Origin: Nitrospirota bacterium
GTDB lineage: Bacteria > Nitrospirota > Nitrospiria > Nitrospirales > Nitrospiraceae
DNA: 64,000 bases
Reading direction: 5' to 3'
Assembly: GCA_026387665.1 (NCBI GenBank)
Contig: JAPLLG010000003.1
Span: 310,001-374,000, forward strand
Below, in pieces: positions 15,900 to 24,878 of the stretch (the first letter of the stretch is position 1; each line of letters starts with the position of its first letter). A program made the translations under genes and the position numbers. Below the pieces are notes generated by a model. That model saw nothing but the letters and a program-made list of their open reading frames with translations. It did not search any database and was not told where the DNA came from.

Positions 15900-17021
15900 T
15901 TAGAGGGAGCCGAGACGCCAGAGGGTTGTAAGTTCCGCCGCTCGGGCGGCGCTAAGCGGGTCTGTCGGGTCGGAGGCGCGGGGATGGGTCGGACGGACAC
16001 TGATCTTGCCGATCACTCTGAGGCCCGCTGTCGCAACAGCGGCGAGGAGCTCTTCTCTCGTTCGTAACCCCAGATGCTCGGCCAGGTTTGAGAGCAACAG
16101 CCAGCCTTCTCCTCCCGGCTCCAGATGGGCGGCCAGGCCATTGAGGAATCCACGCAACATGCGGCTCTCGGGATCGTAGATCGCATGCTCGATGGGAGAG
16201 CTGGGCCGCGCCGGGATCCAGGGCGGGTTACACACCACGAGCGACGCCCGGCCTTCAGGAAAGAGGTCTGCCTGCACGACGTCCACTTTGGCTGTGAGTC
16301 CCAGCTTCGCAAGGTTCTCGCGGGCGCAGGCCAGGGCGCGAGGATCATGGTCGGTGGCCACGATGTGCGCGACGCCACGCTTGGCCAGCACTGCCGCCAA
16401 CACGCCGGTCCCGGTCCCGATATCGAAGGCGCGCGTCTGGGACGGCAACGGTGTCTCGGCAACCAGCCCCACATACTCGCTGCGAACCGGAGAAAACACA
16501 CCATAGTGAGGATAAATACGGCCACCGAGCGCGGGGATCACCAGGCCCTTCTTTCGCCATTCGTGTGCGCCGATCAGCCCCAGCAATTCGCGCAGCGACA
16601 CCAGAGTGCGCCCGTCAGCAGGACCATAGGCCTCGGTGCAGGCCAGGCGCAGGTCCGGCGCACGGGGCAGGCGCACTTCATAGTCCTCTTCCAGCGCCAC
16701 CAGCAACATCCCCAAGACGCGGGCGCGAAGGGACTGGGCCTGCCGATGTAGATGGAAACTCTCAGCCGGAGACGAGCCAGGCTTGGGAGGATGGCGGTCG
16801 ACTCGCCGCGCCATCGCATTCAGCAACTGTCTGGCATTCTGGAAGTCGCCTTGCCAAAGCAGCGCGCTCCCCTCGCAGGCCAGGCGATAGGCTGTGTCGG
16901 CGGTCATCTTGTCAGTGGCAAGGGCCACGCGGGTGGGCGCGGGCGAGCCCCACTCCGAGCGCCAGCGCGCAGAGCAGGCCACACCTGCCTCAATCCAATT
17001 CACCAAGAGCGGCTCACTCAC
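15900..17021 (-). CDS. Class I methyltransferase with NPPW motif (PrmC/RsmC-like)
   Basis: A 373-residue protein with a class I methyltransferase domain in its second half: AFDIGTGTGVLAAVLAKRGV is SAM motif I (about residues 203-222), ATDHDPRALACARENL is motif II, and CNPPWIPARPS contains the NPPW signature of enzymes that methylate nitrogen on glutamine or nucleobases. The N-terminal 190 residues form a helical domain specific to this subgroup. Likely substrates are a ribosomal/translation factor or rRNA, but this is inference. It converges with the small membrane protein gene and is monocistronic. Confidence 0.8.
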   Translation of the reverse strand: MSEPLLVNWIEAGVACSARWRSEWGSPAPTRVALATDKMTADTAYRLACEGSALLWQGDFQNARQLLNAMARRVDRHPPKPGSSPAESFHLHRQAQSLRARVLGMLLVALEEDYEVRLPRAPDLRLACTEAYGPADGRTLVSLRELLGLIGAHEWRKKGLVIPALGGRIYPHYGVFSPVRSEYVGLVAETPLPSQTRAFDIGTGTGVLAAVLAKRGVAHIVATDHDPRALACARENLAKLGLTAKVDVVQADLFPEGRASLVVCNPPWIPARPSSPIEHAIYDPESRMLRGFLNGLAAHLEPGGEGWLLLSNLAEHLGLRTREELLAAVATAGLRVIGKISVRPTHPRASDPTDPLSAARAAELTTLWRLGSL

Positions 17022-17145
17022 GACCGCACCAGCTGGCGATGGCCGAAGGCGGAAAGAAAATCACTGTACACAGTTTGCGTCCTTGTATCTGATTACGAAT
17101 AGTCGGAAGGGAGCAGGAATGGAAGCGCTGGCCAGCACACCTGTC

Positions 17146-17175
17146 ACGGCGCGTGACGGAGATCGAACCTAGAGA
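17146..17175 (+). repeat. CTGGT-type dispersed repeat, truncated copy
   Basis: Only the lead of the family, TCACGGCGCGTGACGGAGATCG, is present, just downstream of the PagL-like gene. The CTGGT part is missing. Confidence 0.45.
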
Positions 17176-17187
17176 TAGTCTAACAGA

Positions 17188-17898
17188 TTAGAAGTGGATT
17201 CCAACACCAGCGAACACATTATCGTATCCGTGGTTGGCGCCTTTGCCGCCGGCAAAGTTAATCCCTAAATCTCTTCCATTGGAATTGTGCTGATATCCGG
17301 CGGAAAGAAAATAGCGCTGAATGGTATACCGCAACGTAAAACCAAGATCATAGGTATGCTTCGTCTGACCGGGAGAAGAAAACCCCGTTGATCTGACCTC
17401 GCCGATACGCTCCGGCGCGTACGCGGCGCCGACGTTCACGAGTGCTTCATACTTACCCAACTGATACCCCAAGGCCATTCCGCCTCCGACTTGCGGAATG
17501 TTCATTCCGTCAAGGAGCGCGCCCTTTACATAGGGACCGATCTCAAATGCCCCCTCCCCAATGGAAGCGACGGGGAAAAGCCGATCGGCAAATATCTGCG
17601 CCGTCGCTTTGCCTCTCCAGGGAGAGGTTTCTCTATTGATACAAGTCCCGCAGACCACTCCCGCCCCGAGACGAAATTCTACGTCCGTATGGGCCTCATA
17701 GGGATGGGCGATGGCGGAAGGAACGACCGCCGTTGTCACCAAGATGACCATCCATGCGGTGGCGATGACGATTCGACTGGCCAAACCCTGTACTGGGCGA
17801 GCGGCGGCGGCCACCCTGCGATCAAACACCTCTTGATGTCGACGGGAACAACGAGATATCGACAGAGTAAACGAATGCGCGCCCTTCTTGTCTCTCAT
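17188..17898 (-). CDS. PagL-like outer-membrane protein (acyloxyacyl hydrolase fold)
   Basis: A 236-residue protein with a charged leader, one hydrophobic segment (IVIATAWMVILVTTAVVPSA) that may be a signal peptide, and a beta-barrel-like C-terminal half ending in Phe (FAGVGIHF), as outer-membrane proteins do. GYQHNSNGRDLGIN carries the His-x-Ser pair of PagL lipid A 3-O-deacylases in the right context near the C-terminus; the third catalytic residue is not obvious. The family trims an acyl chain from lipid A. ATG at 17898 is used because a GGGGGG stretch precedes it; an upstream ATG at 17988 exists. Confidence 0.55.
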   Translation of the reverse strand: MRDKKGAHSFTLSISRCSRRHQEVFDRRVAAAARPVQGLASRIVIATAWMVILVTTAVVPSAIAHPYEAHTDVEFRLGAGVVCGTCINRETSPWRGKATAQIFADRLFPVASIGEGAFEIGPYVKGALLDGMNIPQVGGGMALGYQLGKYEALVNVGAAYAPERIGEVRSTGFSSPGQTKHTYDLGFTLRYTIQRYFLSAGYQHNSNGRDLGINFAGGKGANHGYDNVFAGVGIHF

Positions 17899-18099
17899 CG
17901 ACCCCCCAGTCACAATTTTGATACACCGTAGATACCACGAGGGATCATAAATGATGTGGCTCAACCTGTCCAGAACAGTTGCAAGCAAATCAGGAAGAAC
18001 TATCGAAAAAACTATTCCCTCATCGGATTAGACGAACGCAGGAACAAAGAGTCCGGATCTGGTGTGCGCCCACGATCTCGTCCTGCTGGATATGCCGGC

Positions 18100-19436
18100 T
18101 CAATTGGGTTGCTGTCGTCTTTCAGTAAAATCGCGCAAGACGAGTACCCGCCCGACGATCTGTCCATTTTCCTGTACGCTGGCGATATTCGCCTCCCTAC
18201 TCACAGCCCGCCCGTCTTTTGGACAAACTCGAGCTCCACGAGAGAGGGAACCGTATCTCCACGTTTCACGGCAGCCAGCCGGCCTTGAGCCCTGGCCATG
18301 GACTCAGGCGTGAGGACCGCCCAGAAGGACCGCCCGGCCAAATCATCTTCCCCTATGAGCATTTCAGCTTTATGATTACACCACTGAATGATCCCCTCGC
18401 TGTCGATATAGATGATGGCATCATTGATGAAATTGACTGCCAGCTGAAAACGCTTCTCATAGTTGAGGCGAGCGTGAACCTGGCGCTCGACCTCTTCTTC
18501 CAACCCGGCGTTTTTAACACAGAGGGCTGTTTCGCGTTTCTGGAGTGCCTTCTGTTGGGAGCTAATAAGCGCCCGCATCTGATCAAAAAACGCTGTGAAG
18601 CGCAGCAGTTCATTGTTCCCAATCGGCCACGTGCTCGGAATGCTTACCCCTCCGGTAATCGCGTTAGCCTGTCTATCCATGCGATCACCCAATCGGGCAA
18701 GCGGCTGACTGATTGTTCTCGTCACCGTCATCCCGATCACTGAGAATAAGACGAGACAGAACACCGTCCCTCCCGCGAGGATCGTCAGTAAATCTCTGCG
18801 GTCTTCTTGAAGATATTCGTCTGCCGGAATGATGATCTCCAGCCCCCCCATCACATCGTGCAGCTTGAAATCTCGTTTGGGGCTGAGGGGATGGTTATTA
18901 TGACAGTCGAGGCAGGACTGGGCCGTGGCACGATCCGCCGACAGATACCGGAACACGGCACGACCTTCCAGGGTATCTAGCCTGAAGAACTGCTCTGCGG
19001 AATGACTCCTGATATAGTCGAAGGCTTCGCGCTGAAATTGGTCCGAGAGGCCCTTGCGCTCGTTGATCGGCCACGGGCCGATGAGTTGGGACTTGTATAA
19101 ACCGCCATGGGCGACGATCGCATCCGACACTTCCTGAACGAACGTCACGGGCAACGGAAATCGTCCATGCGCAAGGCGATAATCCGCATCCACGATACCA
19201 CCCATCTGAATCAACCGGGGGACAATGACGCTGGCGTAGTAGTCCCGGTCTGCCAGGATTTGCGTCGTGATGCTGTCGGCTCTTTTCGTCAGCTTATCTT
19301 GCAGTCTGCTGACGTTCTGCTGATGGATCATCCATGCGGCACAGCCGACCACCAGAACAATGACCGGAAAAATAAATGCAACGAATTGGCTGGTCACTCG
19401 CCAGGCACGAAAAGGCACCAGCATTGACATTTTCAC
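18100..19436 (-). pseudogene. Haem-binding DUF3365-HAMP-PAS sensor, broken in the PAS domain
   Basis: The intact part (18201-19436, 411 residues) starts with a membrane segment (about 18-37), a periplasmic DUF3365/Tll0287-like domain with a c-type haem motif CLDCH (175-179), a second membrane segment (about 216-236), HAMP, a coiled coil and a PAS domain. It stops at LEFVQKTGGL followed by TGA, exactly where relatives continue with a W-V-E strand. About 20 bases later another frame resumes with NGQIVGRVLVLRDFTERRQQ, the classic end of a PAS domain, before a stop at 18100-18102. A TGG-to-TGA change plus a one-base insertion would explain this. No kinase or cyclase output domain follows, so the gene appears decayed. 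Confidence 0.75.
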
Positions 19437-19786
19437 CTCATTTTCACCTTACAATGAACCTGCCGATATAAACCACAACTCGATAATAATTGATACCACT
19501 TTCTTGCAGCACGCTATGAATCTATTACGTATAGAACCTAATATCCTCCCTCGTTCCCGCCATCGGCGCGGCGCGGGTTTTCGCGCCCATTCTCCACAGG
19601 CCCGCAGCTCCGCGCTCCCGCGATCAGCCATCGGCCCTACGCCATCAGCTCTTCTCTATGGAAGGGCTGGACCGGACCGGCCCTGACCCAGTAGAATGGG
19701 CCATCCGCTTTTCCTCCCCCCCCGCCTCGACGGCACGTTGGAAACGGTACGACTCAAACGGCATCCCTTAATGTGAAGGAATTATC
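19437..19786. other. 350-bp intergenic region, no gene seen
   Basis: The first 100 bp are A/T-rich and lie before the sensor gene; the rest is GC-rich with the short palindromic stretch GCGCGGGTTTTCGCGC. It must contain the divergent promoters for the sensor and ychF, but no clear -35/-10 pair was found. No coding frame with a Shine-Dalgarno is evident. Confidence 0.5.
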
Positions 19787-20878
19787 ATGAGTGTGAAATG
19801 CGGAATCGTCGGGCTGCCCAACGTGGGCAAGTCCACCCTCTTCAATGCCCTGACTAAATCGGGAATCGCAGCGGAAAACTACCCCTTCTGCACCATCGAG
19901 CCGAACATCGGCATCGTGGAAGTGCCGGATCCGCGGATGCAGGCATTGGCCGACATCGTCAAGCCGCAGAAGATGCAATATGCCACCACCGAGTTTGTCG
20001 ACATCGCCGGACTGGTGGCCGGAGCCTCGAAGGGCGAAGGCTTGGGCAACCAATTCCTCGCCAACATTCGCGAGACCGACGGGATCGTGAACGTGGTGCG
20101 CTGCTTCGAGGACGACAACGTGATTCACGTGGCGGGCAAAGTCGATCCGATTTCCGACATTGCCACCATCATCACGGAGCTGGCGCTGGCGGACCTGACC
20201 ACGGTGGAAAAGGCCCAGGAAAAGAACGTAAAGCTCGTGCGCGCCGGCAATAAAGACGCGGCGAAACTGGGCGAACTGCTGGATCAAGTGGCGGCCTGTT
20301 TGAACCAGGGCACGCCGGCCCGCGCGATGAAGCTGGATGCGGCGCAGATCGCCTTGCTCAAGCCGCTCTGCCTCCTCACCATCAAGCCCGTCATGTACGT
20401 GGCCAACGTGGCGGAAAAAGGCTTCGCGAACAATCCCCTCTTGACCCGCCTGGAAGAATTTGCCGTACGAGAAGGGGCGCCGGTCGTGGCCATTTGCGCG
20501 GCGCTGGAGTCGGAAATCTCCGGGCTCTCAGACGAAGAAAAGCTGGAGTTCCTGACCGATGCCGGCATGGCCGAGCCGGGACTCAACCGCCTGATTCGCA
20601 CGGCCTACCAGGTGCTGGGCCTGCAGACCTACTTTACCGCTGGCGTGAAGGAAGTCCGCGCCTGGACGATTCATGTCGGCGATACGGCCCCGCAAGCCGC
20701 CGGCGTCATCCATGGCGATTTCGAGAAGGGCTTCATTCGCGCAGAGGTGATCAGCTACGAGGACTTCATCGCCTGCAAAGGCGAGGCTGGCGCGAAGGAA
20801 AAAGGGAAGATGCGGCTGGAAGGCAAGGAGTACGTGGTGCAAGACGGCGATGTCATGCATTTCCGCTTCAACGTCTGA
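19787..20878 (+). CDS. ychF: Redox-regulated ATPase/GTPase YchF (Obg-like)
   Basis: A 363-residue member of the OBG family, full length. The G1 loop is [15 protein letters not shown] (9-23), G3 is [16 protein letters not shown] (about 65-80), and the C-terminal TGS domain carries [11 protein letters not shown] and the terminal [13 protein letters not shown] that are diagnostic for YchF. These proteins hydrolyse ATP as well as GTP, bind ribosomes and modulate stress responses. GAAGGA-like Shine-Dalgarno precedes the ATG. The stop codon is immediately followed by an inverted-repeat element. Confidence 0.97.
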   Translation: MSVKCGIVGLPNVGKSTLFNALTKSGIAAENYPFCTIEPNIGIVEVPDPRMQALADIVKPQKMQYATTEFVDIAGLVAGASKGEGLGNQFLANIRETDGIVNVVRCFEDDNVIHVAGKVDPISDIATIITELALADLTTVEKAQEKNVKLVRAGNKDAAKLGELLDQVAACLNQGTPARAMKLDAAQIALLKPLCLLTIKPVMYVANVAEKGFANNPLLTRLEEFAVREGAPVVAICAALESEISGLSDEEKLEFLTDAGMAEPGLNRLIRTAYQVLGLQTYFTAGVKEVRAWTIHVGDTAPQAAGVIHGDFEKGFIRAEVISYEDFIACKGEAGAKEKGKMRLEGKEYVVQDGDVMHFRFNV

Positions 20879-21003
20879 CCGGCTGCTGAAACAGGTCGCC
20901 AGCTTCGTTCTCGCTTCGTTCAGACCCTCAACGTACCCAAAGGGTACGCCTCGGATCTTCACTCGGCTGCGGCCTTGCTGATCGACCTGTTTGAGCAGCC
21001 GGT
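20879..21003 (-). repeat. 125-nt inverted-repeat element, copy B
   Basis: Terminal repeats CCGGCTGCTGAAACAGGTC and GACCTGTTTGAGCAGCCGG pair with one mismatch over 19 nt. The interior has GTACCCAAAGGGTAC and CGGCTGCGGCCTTGC as in the other copies. It starts at the base following the ychF TGA and ends 6 bp from the stop of the convergent lipoprotein gene, so it could end transcription from both sides. Confidence 0.85.
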
Positions 21004-21009
21004 GGGGAG

Positions 21010-21309
21010 CTACTTCTTGTCCTTGTCAGAGGTCTGAGGCTCCGACTTTCCTGAGCCTTTGCCCGTGAGGTTTTTAAACGTGCTCCCGATGGCCGGGCCG
21101 ATCTTCGGAATCTCCTGCTCGATGTTGCGCGCGGCGCTCTTCAGCCCACGCCCAAGATCATCCACCGTCAGCCCTTTACCGTTGTCCTGTTTGGACTTTC
21201 CGGCTGAGGGCTGATTGTCGCCGGAGGTTTCGGCTGCGCCAGCCCCGGCCGTGCATCCAAAAACCAGCACCGCGAATATCAACGCTGTTACGTGCCTAGA
21301 TCTATTCAT
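21010..21309 (-). CDS. Small putative lipoprotein
   Basis: A 99-residue protein starting MNRSRHVTALIFAVLVFGCTA, a lipoprotein signal with lipobox VFGC (Cys19). The mature part is Lys/Ser/Gly-rich with one amphipathic helix (VDDLGRGLKSAARNIEQEIP) and a polar tail rich in Lys and Asp. No known family. It converges on ychF across a repeat element. Confidence 0.65.
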   Translation of the reverse strand: MNRSRHVTALIFAVLVFGCTAGAGAAETSGDNQPSAGKSKQDNGKGLTVDDLGRGLKSAARNIEQEIPKIGPAIGSTFKNLTGKGSGKSEPQTSDKDKK

Positions 21310-21489
21310 GCAGTTACCCTATCATGAACCGATCCTTTCGTCCGAGTAAAAAACCGGCCGTGCCGATGGAATGGCTTGAGCCAGGCCCTGGAACCCCTGC
21401 CCCGATTGACTTCCTCCCCCGCCCGCGGTACAGGTTGCAACAGTCGAACAATGCATATTCCCGCTTCATCCATCACCAAGAGGCCCCAT

Positions 21490-21666
21490 ATGAAGAACGT
21501 AGAAATGACGATCCAGGGAACGATTTTGACGATCAAGGTGGATCTATCCAAAGAGTTCGGACCCTCCGCATCTGGCAAGACCACCATCATTGCCTCGACG
21601 GAAGGCAACGTGACCATTCCAGACCGCGAAGAAAAGATCGGGCTGAACGTCTACAAGAAAAAATAA
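21490..21666 (+). CDS. 58-aa conserved hypothetical protein
   Basis: A 58-residue protein rich in beta strands: MKNVEMTIQGTILTIKVDLS, EFGPSASGKTTIIASTEGN and a short basic C-terminus NVYKKK. It is the kind of small cytosolic protein found in many Deltaproteobacteria and Nitrospirota with no known role. ATG at 21490 is chosen over upstream starts because the strand pattern begins there. It lies 13 bp before the saccharopine-dehydrogenase-like gene and may share its mRNA. Confidence 0.65.
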   Translation: MKNVEMTIQGTILTIKVDLSKEFGPSASGKTTIIASTEGNVTIPDREEKIGLNVYKKK

Positions 21667-21679
21667 CGGGCGTCACCCG

Positions 21680-22834
21680 ATGAAGATCTTCGTCCTGGGA
21701 GTGGGCGCAACCGGTTCACTGCTGATCCAACTGTTGAAACGGCAAGGCCATCGCATTTCGTGCGGGGATCGCGACCCTGAGCGGGCCCGCCGATTCTTAG
21801 GCGAAACCTCGGCGATTCCCGTGCAGCAGGTGAACGCCCGCAATATCGAGGGCATCGTCACCGCCGCACAGGGCACGCAGCTGCTGATCAACGCCTGTCC
21901 CGCAGTCTTCAATAAGATCATCCTGCGCGCCGCAGTCCGCCTGCGCGCCCACTACCTCGACATGGCGGCACATCTGACCGAGAATCCCTTTCAGGCGGAA
22001 CAGCTCCGTTTCGCAACAGATTTCCAGAACATCCGGCGAACGGCGGCGATCACGGCAGGCATCGCGCCTGGTCTCACAAACCTCCTCATCGCCGCCAGCG
22101 CGGACCTGCTCGACAGCGTCGAGACGGTTCAGGTCCGGCTATATGAAGCGACGGAGAGCGACAGTCCCGTCTCACAATGGTCGGCTGAAGTCGCCTTCGA
22201 TGAGGCGGTCTCGCGGCCACGCCTCTATCGCCAGGGCCACTTCACGCTGGGCCAGCGATTCGGCGGGCGGGAGATCTTTCGATTCCCGGCTCCGATCGGG
22301 CCAGTGGGAGTGGTGTTGGCGGCGCAGGATGAAGTGGTCACGGTGCCGCAGGTGATCCCCTTGCGGTCGATGGATGCCAAGATCGGCGGATCGGACATCG
22401 ATCAACTGCGGCGCTGGTATCGGCAAGGGAAACTGCGAAAATCTCGCGGCCTGGTGCCGTCGCAGTTCCCCAGGACCCCGACGCCAGGCACGGTGCATCA
22501 ATTACTCCATCGAGGCATTCTCCACAATGCGCGATTTGCCGCAGCCGTGGTCGTGACAGGCCTGAAACAGGGCCGTCCTACGCTCATCCGGTGGGACGCC
22601 ACGATGCCGAGCCTCCACCTGCTCAGACGGCGCAAGCTCCTCTGCTCACCGATCGCCTGGGCGACGGCGGAGATGGCGGCGCTCTTTGTGAAACATTTCC
22701 CCCGCACGCAATCGGGCGTCCATCCGCCGGAAGCCTTCCCTGCTGAAATCAGACGGGCCATTCTTCGCGACGCCAAATCCCGCGGCATTCAACTCGTCAA
22801 ACGAATCACAGCCCTTCCTCCCACGAAGCGATAG
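21680..22834 (+). CDS. Saccharopine dehydrogenase-like NAD(P)-binding protein
   Basis: A 384-residue protein with an N-terminal Rossmann fold (FVLGVGATGSLLIQLLKRQG; DRDPERARRFL) and the DMAAHLTENPFQ and ITAGIAPGLTNLL motifs of the saccharopine dehydrogenase/homospermidine synthase group. Members catalyse reversible reductive condensation of amino acids and aldehydes, but many have unknown substrates. The length fits single-domain members. It probably forms an operon with the 58-residue gene upstream. Confidence 0.8.
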   Translation: MKIFVLGVGATGSLLIQLLKRQGHRISCGDRDPERARRFLGETSAIPVQQVNARNIEGIVTAAQGTQLLINACPAVFNKIILRAAVRLRAHYLDMAAHLTENPFQAEQLRFATDFQNIRRTAAITAGIAPGLTNLLIAASADLLDSVETVQVRLYEATESDSPVSQWSAEVAFDEAVSRPRLYRQGHFTLGQRFGGREIFRFPAPIGPVGVVLAAQDEVVTVPQVIPLRSMDAKIGGSDIDQLRRWYRQGKLRKSRGLVPSQFPRTPTPGTVHQLLHRGILHNARFAAAVVVTGLKQGRPTLIRWDATMPSLHLLRRRKLLCSPIAWATAEMAALFVKHFPRTQSGVHPPEAFPAEIRRAILRDAKSRGIQLVKRITALPPTKR

Positions 22835-22859
22835 AGGGCCCGGTCCTGGACCGGCAGAG

Positions 22860-22916
22860 AAAGAACAATCAGAAACCCTGTTCTTTCCTGACTCAGCAAG
22901 GTTGACAGAGTATAAT
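22860..22916 (+). promoter_or_regulatory. Putative promoter with an inverted repeat upstream
   Basis: A perfect -10 hexamer TATAAT lies at 22911-22916, 62 bp before the GTG start at 22979. No strong -35 is present at 17 bp (TGACTC is the nearest). Just upstream, AAAGAAC (22860-22866) and GTTCTTT (22880-22886) form a 7-bp inverted repeat with a 13-nt loop, which could be an operator. The evidence is sequence only. Confidence 0.35.
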
Positions 22917-22978
22917 CGGCAGCCCAAGCCTCTTACCGCTCCCAGGCACAATAGACAGATCGCCTCGAAAGGATTCTT

Positions 22979-23326
22979 GTGACACTCCCCTCATGTTTTC
23001 ATGCGCCCCTCAGCCGGGAACGGGATCGGATCAGGGCTGAGATGTGCGGGATTCAAGGATTGCTGCCGTTGCTGATGAAGCAACGGAATGGCAGCAGCTG
23101 GACGCCAGCCGAGCGGGCACAGCTGCAAGTCCACCTGCGCAGCCTGACGACCCTCAGCCCCTACTTGCTCGTCTTGCTGGCGCCTGGTTCCTTTGCCCTC
23201 TTTCCCCTCCTGGCCTGGTGGCTGGACCGGCGCAGACAAACACGGAACAACCAAGACCGTGCGGCAGCTGAGGCTCGCCAGATCCTGGCAGACAAAGGCC
23301 CCTCTGCCTCGTCTCCGAATCCCTGA
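22979..23326 (+). CDS. Small protein with LETM1-like segment
   Basis: A 115-residue protein. The centre reads [20 protein letters not shown] and [20 protein letters not shown], then WLDRRRQ. This matches the pattern of LETM1-type proteins (helix with basic residues, then the [25 protein letters not shown] membrane segment) that occur as short bacterial homologues of unknown role, possibly ion transport related. The start is GTG at 22979, preceded by AAAGGA. A consensus -10 lies upstream. Confidence 0.55.
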   Translation: MTLPSCFHAPLSRERDRIRAEMCGIQGLLPLLMKQRNGSSWTPAERAQLQVHLRSLTTLSPYLLVLLAPGSFALFPLLAWWLDRRRQTRNNQDRAAAEARQILADKGPSASSPNP

Positions 23327-23430
23327 GGAATGGCAAGCAACAGGGCGGGACTTCTCTCTTCACTTGTTGTAAAATTATCCACGGCAAGTCGCAGGACTCG
23401 AACATAAAACTCTCGGCAGCACCCAACCAG

Positions 23431-23664
23431 ATGACACAACCACCGCCCACCTCTCATCCCCGCGATCCCCTGCATGGGATCACGCTGGAGACCATCATCA
23501 AGGAATTGGTCGCCCGGCATGGGTGGGAAGAGATGGGGAAACGGGTCCCGATCCGCTGTTTCCTTCACGACCCCAGCGTGAAATCCAGCCTCACCTTTCT
23601 CCGCAAAACCCCCTGGGCGCGCGAACGGGTCGAAGGCTGGTACATCGCCTATAAAGATCTGTGA
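23431..23664 (+). CDS. VF530-family (DUF2132) DNA-binding-like protein
   Basis: A 77-residue protein: [58 protein letters not shown]. This is the VF530 (DUF2132) signature, complete over the family's approximately 70-residue length. The fold resembles a small helical DNA-binding domain, although the function is not proven. The ATG at 23431 lies close to the previous gene, and all genes from 22979 to 24709 read the same way with short gaps, suggesting one transcription unit. Confidence 0.9.
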   Translation: MTQPPPTSHPRDPLHGITLETIIKELVARHGWEEMGKRVPIRCFLHDPSVKSSLTFLRKTPWARERVEGWYIAYKDL

Positions 23665-23716
23665 ACGACCGCTGCTAGCCGCTCCATCATTCAGCCCTCA
23701 CAGGAACCACGACCCT

Positions 23717-24277
23717 ATGGCCTCGAACGCGACCATTTTCAAAGCAGCCCTGCAAATTTCCGACATGGACCGCCAGTACTATCAGGACCATACGCTGACC
23801 CTGGCGCGCCATCCATCCGAAACCGATGAACGGATGATGATGCGATTGCTGGCCTTTGTGCTCCATGCGCACGAGGCCTTGGCCTTTGGCCGCGGGCTCA
23901 GCACGGAGGACGAGCCGGACCTCTGGCAAAAGGATTTGACCGGCTCCATCGATCTCTGGATCGAAGTGGGCCAGCGTGAGGAAAAAAGCCTGCGTCAGGC
24001 CTGCGGCAAAGCGAAACAGGTCTATCTCTATACCTATGGAGGCCGCGGCGCCGACCAATGGTGGGAGAAGAACCAGGCCAACCTGGCCCGTCTGCATAAT
24101 CTGACGGTGATCAATCTGCCGCTGGATGGAAGCCGTGCCTTGGCCCAGCTGGCACAATCCAGCATGCAGCTGGAATGCACCGTTCAAGAAGGACAGGTCT
24201 GGATGGCGGATGGCACGAACACCGTGCACCTGGAACTGACGGTCCTGAAAAGCGCCTCAGCCCAATTCGGGCATTGA
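23717..24277 (+). CDS. yaeQ: YaeQ family protein
   Basis: A 186-residue YaeQ protein: ATIFKAALQISDMDRQYYQD at the N-terminus, TLTLARHPSETDERMMMRLL, and DLWIEVGQREEKSLRQACGK are family hallmarks. YaeQ has a PD-(D/E)XK-like nuclease fold and was reported to compensate for loss of the transcription factor RfaH in E. coli, though its function remains uncertain. Full length. It belongs to the 22979-24709 unit. Confidence 0.93.
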   Translation: MASNATIFKAALQISDMDRQYYQDHTLTLARHPSETDERMMMRLLAFVLHAHEALAFGRGLSTEDEPDLWQKDLTGSIDLWIEVGQREEKSLRQACGKAKQVYLYTYGGRGADQWWEKNQANLARLHNLTVINLPLDGSRALAQLAQSSMQLECTVQEGQVWMADGTNTVHLELTVLKSASAQFGH

Positions 24278-24316
24278 CGCCAGGGCGCGGGGCAGATCTG
24301 TGACGGGGGCGAAGCG

Positions 24317-24709
24317 ATGAAAGAGAAAAAACGCATTCCCACAAGTGGCGAACCGATCGTCTGGACCAGCCCATTCGCACCGCTGAAGCAAGCCGTGCAA
24401 CTTGAACCGACCCAGCGGCCCGAGGCAAGCAACAGTGACGAAGCAGCCCCTGCGCCAAAAAAATCCCGTGGCCGAGTGGATATCATCCGTCAGACCGCCC
24501 ACCGAGGCGGCAAGACCGTCACTGTCGTCACGGGCTTTCTCGGCATCAGTCTCGCGGAAAAAGAACGGCTGGCGAAGGAGATGCAGCAGGCCTGCGGCGC
24601 CGGGGGTACTGTGAAGGAAGGCCGGATCGAGATTCAAGGGGACCAGCGAGACACCGTCTCTCGCATTCTGACCAAGTCCGGCTTTCGTCCTGTGTTCGCG
24701 GGAGGATAA
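24317..24709 (+). CDS. yciH: Translation initiation factor SUI1-like (YciH)
   Basis: A 130-residue protein with a C-terminal SUI1/eIF1 domain (residues about 50-130): VDIIRQTAHRGGKTVTVVTG, KEMQQACGAGGTVKEGRIEI and the closing GDQRDTVSRILTKSGFRPV. The N-terminal 50 residues are a flexible Lys/Pro-rich extension. YciH is thought to affect initiation accuracy or act under stress. It is the last gene of the unit; a repeat element follows 43 bp downstream. Confidence 0.93.
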   Translation: MKEKKRIPTSGEPIVWTSPFAPLKQAVQLEPTQRPEASNSDEAAPAPKKSRGRVDIIRQTAHRGGKTVTVVTGFLGISLAEKERLAKEMQQACGAGGTVKEGRIEIQGDQRDTVSRILTKSGFRPVFAGG

Positions 24710-24752
24710 TACTCAGCAAGGGGGAAATCCACGGTCCGAGAGAACGCATCCC

Positions 24753-24878
24753 GCAGGATGCTCAAAAAGACCGTCAGCGAGGCCGCAGCCGACGAACGCA
24801 CCGGAGGCGTAGCCCCTGGCTACGTTGAGGATGCGTTCAAGGCGAGAACGAAGCTGGCGGTCTTTTTCAGCATCCTGC
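24753..24878 (+). repeat. 125-nt inverted-repeat element, copy C
   Basis: Ends GCAGGATGCTCAAAAAGACC and GGTCTTTTTCAGCATCCTGC pair over 20 nt with one mismatch. The last base is shared with the TAG stop (24880-24878, minus strand) of the TPR gene, and the left end lies 43 bp after yciH. It sits between two converging genes. Confidence 0.9.

Noticed and set aside
23687-24229. Minus-strand frame opposite yaeQ
   Set aside because: Antisense shadow of a clear YaeQ gene.
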